Source of the DNA: JBFWNG01 sp050251195
GTDB taxonomy: Bacteria; Bdellovibrionota_B; Oligoflexia; Oligoflexales; Oligoflexaceae
Length of the DNA: 64,000 nt
Direction of reading: 5' to 3'
Assembly: GCA_050251195.1 (NCBI GenBank)
Contig: JBFWNG010000001.1
Location: 558,001 to 622,000 of the forward strand
The position numbers were made by a program, and so were the translations under genes. The notes under the pieces were generated by a model. It was given only the letters and a program-made list of their open reading frames with translations, was not told the DNA's origin and searched no databases. How positions within the stretch are numbered: position 1 is the first letter of the stretch; the number at the start of each line of letters is the position of its first letter. Shown piece after piece: positions 7,278 through 15,805 of this stretch.

Positions 7278-8909
7278 TCAAACGGTCGGGCGCAGATACG
7301 GTTCCTGCTCAAGGAGGCTATAACCCAGCGTTTTTTGTTCTTCAAGTACCTGTCGGAGAATGTCTTCGGTTGTCAGCGGGTTTGCCAAGACGACTCTAAA
7401 AACGTGAAGCCGGATATCCCCGTATTTCGGAATCGACAATGCGGTTCGAGATACAAAGGTCTGGCCCGACTCGCGCTGATCCTTTTGAATGCGCACGGTG
7501 AGTCGACTAAACAAACTCTGCAAATCCTCGCGCCGCGTTGCACTACTGGTGGCCAGTTGATCGCGCAGAGCCTTTGGCGCAAATCTGTAGGTGAGCAGGT
7601 TCAGTTCTGGTTTCGTTATGAGCTCGAAGTCGTCGTGTTCCTGAATCATTCTCGCGAAGGTCTTCGCCTTTTCTATTCCCAAGTCGATCAGAAGTTCCAA
7701 CCCTTTGCGACCCATGATGCGCAATGCTGAATGAACGAGCATCGCAGTCCCGGGGCGCGAACCTTCGAGTGTGGTTTTACCTAAATCTCGAGACCCCTTC
7801 CTGATAATATACTCTGCATGGTGTTTTACGAGATTAAGCGACGCCTCCGACTTAAACAAAGCAACAGCGGCTCCGACCGGAACGTAGAGTTGCTTGTGTG
7901 CGTCCACGATGACAGAGTCCGCGTGTTCGATTCCTTTCAAAAGATATCCGTAGCTCGCCGAGAAAAGCGTGGGCCCTCCCCAGGCGGCATCCACGTGGAA
8001 GTGAATGTTGTTGTCGCGACAGATGCTCGCCATAGCTTCGAGCGGATCCACGCTACCCGTCTCCGTGGATCCGGCAACGCCGATTATGGCGACGATGCCG
8101 ACGCGGCGAGCTTGCAGATCCGCAACTTTCGCTTTCAATTTCTCCAAATCAATTTTTTGATTTTCGTCGGTATCTACGGAAATAAGGTTTTTTGTGCCTA
8201 GACCCAAAACATTGGCGGCTTTGGAAAGCGAATAATGTCCCCTCTTTGACACCAAGATTGCGAGTCCGGAAAGGTTGTAAAATTCGAGAGCGGCCGGGAG
8301 ACCTTCTTGACCGACACCGCCAAAATCTCCCTGGGGTTGCAGCAACCTGTTAAGAGCTACCCAGAGCGACGTGATGTTGGCAAGTGTTCCGTCGGAGCAA
8401 AAGGCGCCGAGGGCGAATCGATGGTTCTGAGTCATCGTATCGTAATAAGACTGGCTCTTGTTGTAAACCAGCCGGTGCAGCATCCCGATCGTTTGTCTTT
8501 CAAGGGGAGTAAAGGCCTTTGACGTTTCTATCTTCACCAAATTTTGGTTAAGCGCCATCATGATCTTCGCCAGCGGCAGCATGAAGTAGGGAACGGCGGA
8601 CGTCATATGGCCTATGAAAAACGGCGACGACGTGTGAACGGAGCGCGCCACGACTTTGTTGAGAAGAAACTCGGCCTGGTCGGAGACGAACACCGGGTCT
8701 TCATCGATAGTCGTGGAGACAAAATCGCGTTCGAGAGAAGACGGATTTACGGCCGTCGATACTATATGCTCCTTGAGAAACCCCATCAGGTTTTGCGAAA
8801 TCTGTTGCTCGATCTTACTCAAGGTCGACTCCGAAGATTCGGGGACCGTGAAAATCCTGTGCAAGGCGTCAAGGTTGGCGTGCGGTATTTTGTGAAGTTT
8901 ATCGTCCAT
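7278..8909 (-). CDS. panP: PLP-dependent aspartate 1-decarboxylase (PanP type)
   Basis: 543 residues, group II pyridoxal-phosphate decarboxylase fold. Visible motifs: FCSDGTLANITSLWVA (cofactor phosphate loop), FHVDAAWGGP (Asp for the pyridine nitrogen), and DSVIVDAHKQLYVPVG, where Lys of AHKQ is the Schiff-base residue. Overall length and motifs match TIGR03799/PanP, the PLP enzyme that replaces pyruvoyl PanD and makes beta-alanine from aspartate for pantothenate and CoA. A related glutamate or diaminobutyrate decarboxylase cannot be excluded by eye. It starts 8 bases after the small upstream gene (8917-9297), which suggests one transcript. Type III pantothenate kinase (CoaX) is encoded at 18.8-20.4 kb. 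Confidence 0.8.
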   Translation of the reverse strand: MDDKLHKIPHANLDALHRIFTVPESSESTLSKIEQQISQNLMGFLKEHIVSTAVNPSSLERDFVSTTIDEDPVFVSDQAEFLLNKVVARSVHTSSPFFIGHMTSAVPYFMLPLAKIMMALNQNLVKIETSKAFTPLERQTIGMLHRLVYNKSQSYYDTMTQNHRFALGAFCSDGTLANITSLWVALNRLLQPQGDFGGVGQEGLPAALEFYNLSGLAILVSKRGHYSLSKAANVLGLGTKNLISVDTDENQKIDLEKLKAKVADLQARRVGIVAIIGVAGSTETGSVDPLEAMASICRDNNIHFHVDAAWGGPTLFSASYGYLLKGIEHADSVIVDAHKQLYVPVGAAVALFKSEASLNLVKHHAEYIIRKGSRDLGKTTLEGSRPGTAMLVHSALRIMGRKGLELLIDLGIEKAKTFARMIQEHDDFELITKPELNLLTYRFAPKALRDQLATSSATRREDLQSLFSRLTVRIQKDQRESGQTFVSRTALSIPKYGDIRLHVFRVVLANPLTTEDILRQVLEEQKTLGYSLLEQEPYLRPTV

Positions 8910-8916
8910 TTTTGCG

Positions 8917-9297
8917 CTAGCCTTGCGAGGAGGTTTTCGTCGAACCGAGAAATTGCGTGAGCTGGAGCAGGTCTTCGTTGTCTGATTCCAAAGCGAAGCA
9001 CATCTCGACGACGTCGTCGGAGGCGGCCCACTCCTTAAGCGCGGCGTTCACGAGCGGGCTTGGCAAAGACGAATTAGGGCAGTCGAGCTGTATCTTCAGG
9101 TCCTCAGCCTTAGCGATGTGTTCGCACATTTCTTTCTCAAAAATGCTGGTATCTTGCGTCGGCTCCCACTGGGCGTAGAGATGACCAAGGCTGAGCTTGA
9201 TTCCCTGCATGTGAAAAACGAGCTGAAACGGGCGCACCGTCGATATGACGTGCACCGGGTGCTGAAACTTCCAATATCGTTCCCCGCCGAGACTCAA
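8917..9297 (-). CDS. Hypothetical protein upstream of panP
   Basis: 126 residues from TTG 9297, which has a perfect AGGAGG six bases before it; the longer in-frame TTG at 9330 has no such site. The sequence (HPVHVISTVRPFQLVFHMQG, then a helical half rich in Glu/Asp and Leu) is not one I recognise. There is no signal peptide or membrane segment, so it is cytoplasmic. The 7-base gap to panP implies translational linkage, and it may belong to the same pathway or tune the decarboxylase. Confidence 0.5.
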   Translation of the reverse strand: MSLGGERYWKFQHPVHVISTVRPFQLVFHMQGIKLSLGHLYAQWEPTQDTSIFEKEMCEHIAKAEDLKIQLDCPNSSLPSPLVNAALKEWAASDDVVEMCFALESDNEDLLQLTQFLGSTKTSSQG

Positions 9298-9471
9298 GGC
9301 CTGCCTCCTGTAGAGGGCGATCTTAGCCAAGTTGGAAGGAGAAAAAAACTAGATAATTGAGCCTACAAAGACGGGTTCCATCTGTCCTGGTTTTCGAAAT
9401 ATATTAAGAGATTTCAGCTAATTAGGTCGACGCCATGGAGGCGTGAAGGCAAACGGTCCTGGCCCTGCCAT

Positions 9472-9504
9472 AAAAAAAGCTCGAGTTGCCTCGAGCTTTT
9501 TTTT
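9472..9504. terminator. Bidirectional rho-independent terminator
   Basis: A perfect 7-bp stem GCTCGAG-TTGC-CTCGAGC is flanked by seven A on the left and eight T on the right, so it can terminate in both directions. It lies 33 bases beyond the stop of the lipoprotein gene 9537-9917 (minus strand) and separates it from the panP operon. Confidence 0.9.
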
Positions 9505-9536
9505 ACGCCACTTCCGTAAAAAGAGGTGGGAGAGCA

Positions 9537-9917
9537 CTATTGAACAAGAGTTCCGTCATCCTTAATAGAAACGGTCTTTTCAGCGCCTTTGCCCTTACAA
9601 GCGTAGGTTATGCGCCATTCTGTTTGATCTCGGGTCGTGGATTGCGTCGACTCCGAATTAAACATGCTCTTCCTGTTTTCCTTTTCCTTGTCGGTCCGTG
9701 AAGATGTTGTTGATCCGACGACGACTTCACCTTCTTCTTTTATGTCATATTCGCCTTTACAGTTCGCAGCCATCAATTTTTGCGCCTCTTTATTTGCATC
9801 ACCGTATAAACCGTGTTGAACAGCGACGACGCCGCCTTTTCCAGGTTCTGTCTTAACGACACGAGCGGTTGCACAACCCATAAGGACCAAACAAATACCA
9901 ATAGCACGCAATTTCAT
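9537..9917 (-). CDS. Small lipoprotein
   Basis: 126 residues. The signal peptide MKLRAIGICLVLMGCA has the lipobox LMGC. The mature part has GKGGVVAV and a Ser/Thr/Lys-rich central linker, then WRITYACKG, with Cys in ANCKG and YACKG likely paired. It resembles short lipoproteins common in Bdellovibrio-like genomes; no function known. The start has GGAG nine bases upstream, and the gene ends at the bidirectional terminator. Confidence 0.65.
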   Translation of the reverse strand: MKLRAIGICLVLMGCATARVVKTEPGKGGVVAVQHGLYGDANKEAQKLMAANCKGEYDIKEEGEVVVGSTTSSRTDKEKENRKSMFNSESTQSTTRDQTEWRITYACKGKGAEKTVSIKDDGTLVQ

Positions 9918-10027
9918 AAGGTGACTCCCATTGAATGTTCAGATGAATATTAGGTAAGTTACAGGTTGCGGCAACAAAATTCAAACGATTTTAGTGTTTC
10001 CTGGTATCTTGACGAAACAAAAGATTG

Positions 10028-11488
10028 CTAACCGCGGGCCTTGGTCTTGGCTTCTAAGGCATGCTTTGAAGGTTCAAACTTGTCTTGGAGAATCTGATCG
10101 ACAAGCTCGACAACATCCTTCTTATAGAGAAATTCAAAATGAGAGATATGGTGCATTGCGATGGGTTTAACCTGCGGCGAGGGATTGTTGAACTTAAACA
10201 CGCCGTAACGTCCCCTTGCGACTCGGTCTTTCTTGGAGTGGCAACAGTAGATATTAAGATCTTCAGGGATCTTTGCGCCCTGAAGTTCTTGCAGGAACAT
10301 GGATCCAGGGCGCATCTGCCATAGGTCTTTCCAGATGAATCCTATGGGCGTGACCAGTCCGAAGTAGGTGAATAAACTTCCCTTGAACGGTGTGCCCATG
10401 GTGATGATCTTGTCGCAATATTTGTGCCCGCCTAGTTTCAATGCCCACCACAAGGCGACGAGACCGCCTTTAGAGTGCGCCACAATATGAATTTTTTGAA
10501 AATTGTGTCTCGTGACTTGCCTGTCAATTTTCTCCTTGACGAATGCGGCGGTTTCCATGATCCCGCGGGTAAAGAAAACGCCGAAAAACCCACCTAGATT
10601 GAAGCTCATCACGTCATATCCGCGCTGGGTGAGGTGACGGTCCATGATGGCGACGGATCGCCGCGAGGAAAAGAATCCGTACAGCAAAATAACGGGCGTC
10701 TTGCGATTGGAGAAGACTCGCCTTTTGGGGATGTCGTTGTTGCTTTTTATTTCGTAGACCACCTCGTAATACGTGCGTTTGAGAAGGGTCCAAAGGCTCG
10801 AGCCTTTTTTCCGGAAAAAATATTCGTAGACGACGAGCGGCACCGTAGTGACGAGGCCAAACAGAATGAGATTGACTATCGTGGTGCTCACGATCTCTGT
10901 GTCTGCGGTACTTGCAATCCGCGAGAACACATAGGCTTCGGGGATGCAGCCAAGAAAGGTTGCGATCAATGTTCTTCGTGCGTTGAAGTTGGCTATGCCA
11001 AACAGGAGCGACAGGAGATCGAACGGAAATATGGGAATCCAACGGGAGATGAACGCGATCTTATAATCTTGGGTCCGAATGAGATGCCACATGGACGGCA
11101 GGTTGGCTGAAAGCCACGGTCTAATCCAGTTGGCTCCGATAACTTTCCCCGGCAAATAGATAAGCAAACACGATAAGGTAGCGCCAAAAGCCGTAAGGAG
11201 TGTTCCCCACAACGGACCAAAACTGTTGCCGGCAATCGCTGCGACAATCATCATGGGCGTGAAGACGAAAGGCCGTATCGCGGCAAACCCAATAAAAGTT
11301 AAGGGAGCAATATAGCCGGTGGGTGCAATGCAACTCGGCCAAACGCCGTGGCAAAGAAGTTTCCAAAAGTTGTAGCCAATGAGAAAAAACACGGAAAGCA
11401 AAACGATCTGAAACAAAAACACCGTGCGAAACTGCTTTCGTTTCAAAAACGTCAAGAATTGTTTAATATAGGTCTGGTTAGTACTCAT
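10028..11488 (-). CDS. VTT-domain membrane protein fused to an alpha/beta hydrolase
   Basis: 486 residues from ATG 11488 (a longer frame to 11599 would overlap the divergent gene and adds no domain). Residues about 20-225 are membrane-spanning and carry the SNARE-associated/VTT (TVP38/TMEM64, DedA-like) pattern: FVFTPMMIVAAIAGNSFGPL and ISRWIPIFPFDLLSLLFGIAN. Residues about 270-470 are an alpha/beta-hydrolase lid-and-core with TPVILLYGFFSSRRS (oxyanion region), nucleophile elbow VAHSKGG and a late His (MHHISHFEF). VTT proteins act in lipid transport or scrambling and hydrolases of this type are lipases or esterases, so a coupled lipid-handling enzyme is a reasonable inference. The start lacks a strong ribosome binding site. 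Confidence 0.7.
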   Translation of the reverse strand: MSTNQTYIKQFLTFLKRKQFRTVFLFQIVLLSVFFLIGYNFWKLLCHGVWPSCIAPTGYIAPLTFIGFAAIRPFVFTPMMIVAAIAGNSFGPLWGTLLTAFGATLSCLLIYLPGKVIGANWIRPWLSANLPSMWHLIRTQDYKIAFISRWIPIFPFDLLSLLFGIANFNARRTLIATFLGCIPEAYVFSRIASTADTEIVSTTIVNLILFGLVTTVPLVVYEYFFRKKGSSLWTLLKRTYYEVVYEIKSNNDIPKRRVFSNRKTPVILLYGFFSSRRSVAIMDRHLTQRGYDVMSFNLGGFFGVFFTRGIMETAAFVKEKIDRQVTRHNFQKIHIVAHSKGGLVALWWALKLGGHKYCDKIITMGTPFKGSLFTYFGLVTPIGFIWKDLWQMRPGSMFLQELQGAKIPEDLNIYCCHSKKDRVARGRYGVFKFNNPSPQVKPIAMHHISHFEFLYKKDVVELVDQILQDKFEPSKHALEAKTKARG

Positions 11489-11552
11489 GCGACAATAATT
11501 TGAACCAAGATAATGTTTCCGCGACCTCGTTTGCGACGGAGCCAACGCGAAG

Positions 11553-12296
11553 ATGTCTAAAACAAATAATACTAAATTATTCTTTCTTAATTGTAGCAAA
11601 AATATTCCGCTATGGCTTCTACTTGTCGCCTCTGGACTGGGCGTGATTTTCCCCCCGGGGGCGAGCTTTGCCGACGATCTTAGGCAAAAACTGCTGGCAA
11701 ACGCCGCGACAATGCTGGATCAGTACCAAGTTTCTTATGTATACGGCGGTGCGGGCGTGCCCGACGAAGCCTCATGCCATAGTTGTTTTTCCTGCCTAAA
11801 AGAGAAGTCCCCGTCGAAAGAGACTCTCCTCACGGCCTGCTCCGATTGCAACAAATGCGGCCTTGATTGCAGCCATTTCGTGCATCTGGTCTTCCACAAC
11901 TCAGGGGTCGATTATCCATATCTGCCTACGGCCACCATGATTGATTCCGATCCAAAGCATCTTCAAAAAAACTACAACTTCATTGACTTAGGTCGAAACC
12001 TCGATCGAGCGTTGCCAGGCGATTTGCTGGTTTATCAAGGTCATGTCGTCTTTTTGGAGAAAATAGAAAGAGAACGCGATCAATATTGGGGAGATATCAT
12101 CCACGTTACGTCGGGACGAGAAGTCAAGGGGCCGGGGATGGCCTTGCAACGAAAACGATATGCCGATTTGGCAAATTTCAAAGGCGCCCTCCAGCGCATT
12201 TTGCGACATAAGGATCTCACCACTCAGGCCTGTTGCTCACAAAATGAGCAAAAACCCTTTCGCCCCATAAGGGCTAAGGCCGCCAAAAAGCAGTGA
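11553..12296 (+). CDS. NlpC/P60-family hydrolase with Cys-rich insert
   Basis: 247 residues. A long N-terminal signal segment (WLLLVASGLGVIFPPGASFA) leads into an NlpC/P60 papain-like domain: YVYGGAG, then catalytic Cys106 in GLDCSHFVH, His164 in YQGHVVFLEK, and a possible third polar residue His184. Between YVYGG and the nucleophile lies an insert with six cysteines, CHSCFSC (75/78/81) and CSDCNKC (96/99/102), which I do not know from the family. Probably a periplasmic peptidoglycan or peptide amidase. The C-terminal tail is basic. It is divergent from the VTT/hydrolase fusion, with only 64 bases between starts, so the two may share a control region. Confidence 0.75.
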   Translation: MSKTNNTKLFFLNCSKNIPLWLLLVASGLGVIFPPGASFADDLRQKLLANAATMLDQYQVSYVYGGAGVPDEASCHSCFSCLKEKSPSKETLLTACSDCNKCGLDCSHFVHLVFHNSGVDYPYLPTATMIDSDPKHLQKNYNFIDLGRNLDRALPGDLLVYQGHVVFLEKIERERDQYWGDIIHVTSGREVKGPGMALQRKRYADLANFKGALQRILRHKDLTTQACCSQNEQKPFRPIRAKAAKKQ

Positions 12297-12312
12297 GATT
12301 ATTATCTTCATG

Positions 12313-12341
12313 TTGCTAGGTTGCGATTCTTTACGTATAAC
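12313..12341 (+). promoter_or_regulatory. Sigma-70 type promoter for efp-accB-accC
   Basis: TTGCTA (12313-12318) and TATAAC (12336-12341) are separated by 17 bases and lie 30 bases before the efp ATG. This is the best promoter match in the region and would drive efp, accB, accC and the following gene. Confidence 0.6.
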
Positions 12342-12370
12342 TTTGAACTCCTAATTAAAAAGGGATCCTC

Positions 12371-12934
12371 ATGTATTCTACTAACGATTTTCGAAAAGGG
12401 CTCAAGATCGAGCACAATAGCAAGCCATTCATTATTGTTGATTATCAACACGTGAGCCCAGGCAAAGGATCCGCTTTCGTCCGTACCAAGCTAAAAAACT
12501 TGCAAACAGGGCAAGTCATCGAAGTAACCTACAAGGTAGGTGACAAAGTAGCCATTCCCGATCTCGAAAATAAAGAAATGCAGTACCTCTACAACGACGG
12601 CCAAACCTATACATTTATGGACTTGGCAAGTTACGACCAGGTTACATTGACCTCTGAGGAACTCGGCGAATCCAAGTATTTCATTGTCGAAAACAGCGTC
12701 GTGAAAGTTTTGTTTTACCAAGGAAAACCTGTTTCCGTTGAGACTGAAAATTTCATCGAGCTAGCGGTTTCCGATACCCAGCCTAACATCAAAGGTGATA
12801 CTTCTGGCGGCGGCGGCAAGCCGGCGACAATGTCAACTGGTTTGGTAGTGACCGTGCCTTTCCACATCAGCATAGGCGACGTTTTAAAAATTGATACACG
12901 TACCTCTGAATACGTTGAAAAGATTAAAAAGTAA
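12371..12934 (+). CDS. efp: Elongation factor P
   Basis: 187 residues, the usual EF-P length, with the three-domain beta-barrel sequence. The loop VSPGKGSAFVRTKL carries Lys32, the position that is beta-lysylated in many bacteria. The C-terminal signature SGGGGKPATMSTGLVVTVPF is intact. EF-P binds the ribosome between the P and E sites and relieves stalling at polyproline. GGGA precedes the ATG by six bases. The gene leads a tight cluster with accB and accC, an arrangement seen in many Proteobacteria. Confidence 0.95.
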   Translation: MYSTNDFRKGLKIEHNSKPFIIVDYQHVSPGKGSAFVRTKLKNLQTGQVIEVTYKVGDKVAIPDLENKEMQYLYNDGQTYTFMDLASYDQVTLTSEELGESKYFIVENSVVKVLFYQGKPVSVETENFIELAVSDTQPNIKGDTSGGGGKPATMSTGLVVTVPFHISIGDVLKIDTRTSEYVEKIKK

Positions 12935-12942
12935 GGGTAGCT

Positions 12943-13413
12943 ATGGATCTGAAAAAACTTGAAGCTATTATGAAGCTCATGAACAAGCACGCTATTCATG
13001 AGGTCACACTTGACGACAAAGAAGAAGGCAAGTGGCGACTAAAGGCCAACGTTGGCGTGTTCGCAGCGGCGCCACAACAGTCCTACATACAACCCATGCC
13101 GACCATGTTGCCCCAGCAACCTGTTCCAGGGTTCGCTCGGTCGGACGATAAATCAGCCGATCTCAAGCTGAAGGCGAATCAAAAAGTTGTAACTTCCCCG
13201 TTTGTCGGAACCTTCTATAGCTCGCCGTCCCCCGAGGCAGAATCATTTGTTAAAGTGGGGCAAAGGGTGAAGAAGGGCGACGTTCTTTGCATAGTCGAAG
13301 CTATGAAGATCATGAACGAGATCGAATCCGAATTTGACGGTGTTATTGCTGAGGTTCTCGTACAGAACGCGCAGCCCGTTGAATACGAACAACCGATCTT
13401 CATTCTTGAGTGA
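12943..13413 (+). CDS. accB: Biotin carboxyl carrier protein of acetyl-CoA carboxylase
   Basis: 156 residues. The N-terminal helix is followed by a short flexible linker rich in Pro and Gln (residues about 45-70) and a C-terminal biotinyl domain with VEAMKIMNE; Lys122 is the biotin site. It carries CO2 from AccC to the carboxyltransferase in the first step of fatty acid synthesis. It starts eight bases after efp stops and is followed by accC. The biotin ligase that would modify it is encoded at 18780 in this window. Confidence 0.95.
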   Translation: MDLKKLEAIMKLMNKHAIHEVTLDDKEEGKWRLKANVGVFAAAPQQSYIQPMPTMLPQQPVPGFARSDDKSADLKLKANQKVVTSPFVGTFYSSPSPEAESFVKVGQRVKKGDVLCIVEAMKIMNEIESEFDGVIAEVLVQNAQPVEYEQPIFILE

Positions 13414-13433
13414 TACGGGATCATAGGAATTCC

Positions 13434-14771
13434 ATGAAAAAAATAATGATAGCAAACCGTGGCGAGATCGCAGTTCGCATTATCCGAGCCTGCCAAGAGA
13501 TGGGCTATAGGACGGTGGCGGTATACTCGTCCGCGGACAGAGATTCTTTGCACACGAAAATTGCGGACGAAAGCATTTGCATTGGTCCTGGGCCAAGCAT
13601 CAACAGCTATCTGTCCATTCCGTCTCTCATGAGCGCAGCTGAGATTGCAGGTGTTGACGGGATTCACCCCGGTTACGGTTTTCTAGCGGAAAACGACCAG
13701 TTTGCCGAGGTTTGCAACAATTACGGCATCACGTTTATTGGTCCTTCCGTAGAGCAAATTCGAAAGCTCGGCAATAAGGTGCAGGCACGCGCTATTGCGA
13801 AGCAGGCCGACGTTCCGATGTTGCCAGGGAGCGACGGCGTCGTAAAAGATATCGAAGAAGCCAGGCATATAGCCGAGGTCATTGGCTATCCATTGATCAT
13901 CAAGGCCGCAGCGGGCGGCGGCGGTCGCGGCATGAAGTTGGTATTCAAACCAGAAGACCTTGAGCGCCAGTTCTTGTTAGCGCGCAGTGAGGCTGAGGTT
14001 TCCTTTGGATCGAGCGACGTTTTCATTGAGCGCTACTGCCAAAAACCGCGCCACGTGGAAGTGCAAATTTTGGGAGATCAACACGGCAACCTCATTCACC
14101 TTGGCGAACGGGATTGCTCTATTCAGCGACGCAATCAAAAACTTGTCGAGGAATCGCCAAGCCCGGTCGTGACACCCGAGATTCGTGAGAGAATCGGTGC
14201 CACTGCCCTGCGACTTGCTAAAGAAGTAGGATATTACTCTGCGGGCACCGTTGAATTCCTAATGGACGAAAACAAGGAATTCTATTTCATGGAGGTCAAT
14301 ACCCGCATTCAGGTCGAGCACCCCGTCACAGAATGCGTGACAGGCGTCGACCTCATCAAAGAACAACTTAAAGTTGCGGAAGGCAAGAAGATTTCCTACT
14401 CGCAAAAAGATATTCAGATTCGCGGGCACGCCATCGAATGCCGAATCAACGCCGAAGATCCTGTGACCTTTGCGCCTTGGCCGGGCAACATCACGGCATT
14501 CCATCTTCCTGGCGGTCCGGGCGTTCGCGTCGATACCATGGTCTACGCTGGCTATAAGGTTCCGTCTCTCTACGATTCGATGATAGGAAAGCTTATCACC
14601 TACGGTTCGGATCGGAAGGAAGCGCTTATCCGAATGCGCCGATGCCTGTCGGAAATGAAAGTTGACGGTATAAGAACGAATATTCCTTTTCACATCAAGC
14701 TTATGGCCAATAAGCAGTTTGAAAGCGGCGATATCTCGACTCGGTTCTTAGAAACCTTCGATCATTCTTAA
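13434..14771 (+). CDS. accC: Biotin carboxylase of acetyl-CoA carboxylase
   Basis: 445 residues from ATG 13434 (AGGA at eight bases; the in-frame GTG at 13410 overlaps accB). MKKIMIANRGEIAVRIIRAC is the standard AccC N-terminus. The ATP-grasp domain shows KAAAGGGGRGMK, the Glu/Asn catalytic region EFLMDENKEFYFMEVNTR and IQVEHPVTE. It carboxylates biotin on AccB using ATP and bicarbonate. It is co-transcribed with efp and accB. Confidence 0.96.
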   Translation: MKKIMIANRGEIAVRIIRACQEMGYRTVAVYSSADRDSLHTKIADESICIGPGPSINSYLSIPSLMSAAEIAGVDGIHPGYGFLAENDQFAEVCNNYGITFIGPSVEQIRKLGNKVQARAIAKQADVPMLPGSDGVVKDIEEARHIAEVIGYPLIIKAAAGGGGRGMKLVFKPEDLERQFLLARSEAEVSFGSSDVFIERYCQKPRHVEVQILGDQHGNLIHLGERDCSIQRRNQKLVEESPSPVVTPEIRERIGATALRLAKEVGYYSAGTVEFLMDENKEFYFMEVNTRIQVEHPVTECVTGVDLIKEQLKVAEGKKISYSQKDIQIRGHAIECRINAEDPVTFAPWPGNITAFHLPGGPGVRVDTMVYAGYKVPSLYDSMIGKLITYGSDRKEALIRMRRCLSEMKVDGIRTNIPFHIKLMANKQFESGDISTRFLETFDHS

Positions 14772-14773
14772 TC

Positions 14774-15760
14774 ATGAATATCGGTCTCAAAGCGTTTCTC
14801 AAAAAGATTGAAGCGACGCCTCAAAACAAGACTTTTGTGGAGCGCTTTATCGCCTTAACGGCTGAAATGCCGGATTCTCCCGATAAGATAAATCTCCTTC
14901 TCGATTTCCTAAAGGTTATTGCTGCGCATCACCCTGCGGAGGCGCTCGAGATCGCCTACGGTCTTTATCAGAAGGCGAGTACTCTCAAGCTCACCCAGCA
15001 GCAAATTGTTCGATGTCTTGAAAGCATGATCCTAAGTCTTAGGACATCCGGAAAATTCGGCAAGGCCGAAGTGCTCAGCATTGAAATGGAAAAAATCCTG
15101 AAGAGTCCGGACATGCCGCCTACCCCTTCCAATATGGTGGATCGCATGTACGAAGCGGAAAAGGAGGCGATGCCTATACGCCTCAATCATCAGCCTGTTC
15201 CGCCTCCGATCGCCGAGATTTCACAGGCTTCTTTGCCGAGGGTAACCGTAACGCCTAGTCCCGCTAAAACTGCGAACTTGTCAGGGTCCGAAGGTTCCAT
15301 GCTGAAATGGGTCTCGGACAATGAGCGTCGCTTGCAAGATATGGCGGGAAGAGCGGAAAAGAAAGACAACTTTAAGCGCCTTATGGAGAGAAAGGCAACT
15401 GGCGGCTTGACGCTTGCTGAACTCAATCGGTTTTTCTGGGAAACATTCGATCTTCCGCAAGTAGAACAAATGCTGCATGAACTCGGAAAGATGGGCGATC
15501 TCCCAGTATTATGGGCCTCATACTTGGACGAACTCATTACAGGGGAAAAGTATAGGGCCGCGCTCTTTCGCATCCGCACAACTCTGCACGATACTTACGA
15601 TATGAGGCTTCATCAGGTCGCATGGGAACGATTATCTGAAATATGGCCGATGCTCGGAACCGATACTTTTCAATGGGATCCGTCCAAAGGCCTGGAGCCA
15701 TTGCGCTCCAAAATATTCCAACAAGACAAGATTACTCTTTCTAAGAACACCGTAGTTTGA
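14774..15760 (+). CDS. Helical (TPR-like) hypothetical protein after accC
   Basis: 328 residues, starting two bases after the accC stop and so part of the efp-accB-accC transcript. The first 120 residues are amphipathic helices that look TPR-like (AEALEIAYGLYQKASTLKL, FGKAEVLSIEMEKIL). A Pro-rich linker with Ser/Thr (about 130-175) follows, then a second helical domain (LTLAELNRFFWETFDLPQVE, KYRAALFRIRTTLHDTYDMR). No enzymatic motif. I do not recognise the family. Its position hints at a lineage-specific role near fatty acid synthesis, but that is weak. Confidence 0.6.
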   Translation: MNIGLKAFLKKIEATPQNKTFVERFIALTAEMPDSPDKINLLLDFLKVIAAHHPAEALEIAYGLYQKASTLKLTQQQIVRCLESMILSLRTSGKFGKAEVLSIEMEKILKSPDMPPTPSNMVDRMYEAEKEAMPIRLNHQPVPPPIAEISQASLPRVTVTPSPAKTANLSGSEGSMLKWVSDNERRLQDMAGRAEKKDNFKRLMERKATGGLTLAELNRFFWETFDLPQVEQMLHELGKMGDLPVLWASYLDELITGEKYRAALFRIRTTLHDTYDMRLHQVAWERLSEIWPMLGTDTFQWDPSKGLEPLRSKIFQQDKITLSKNTVV

Positions 15761-15805
15761 GCCTTCCGCTCCGCATACCACGATGGCCCGAAAGATCCAC
15801 TATCT

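Noticed and set aside
11489..11599. N-terminal extension of the VTT/hydrolase protein
   Set aside because: It would overlap the divergent NlpC/P60 start and adds no conserved domain or ribosome binding site.
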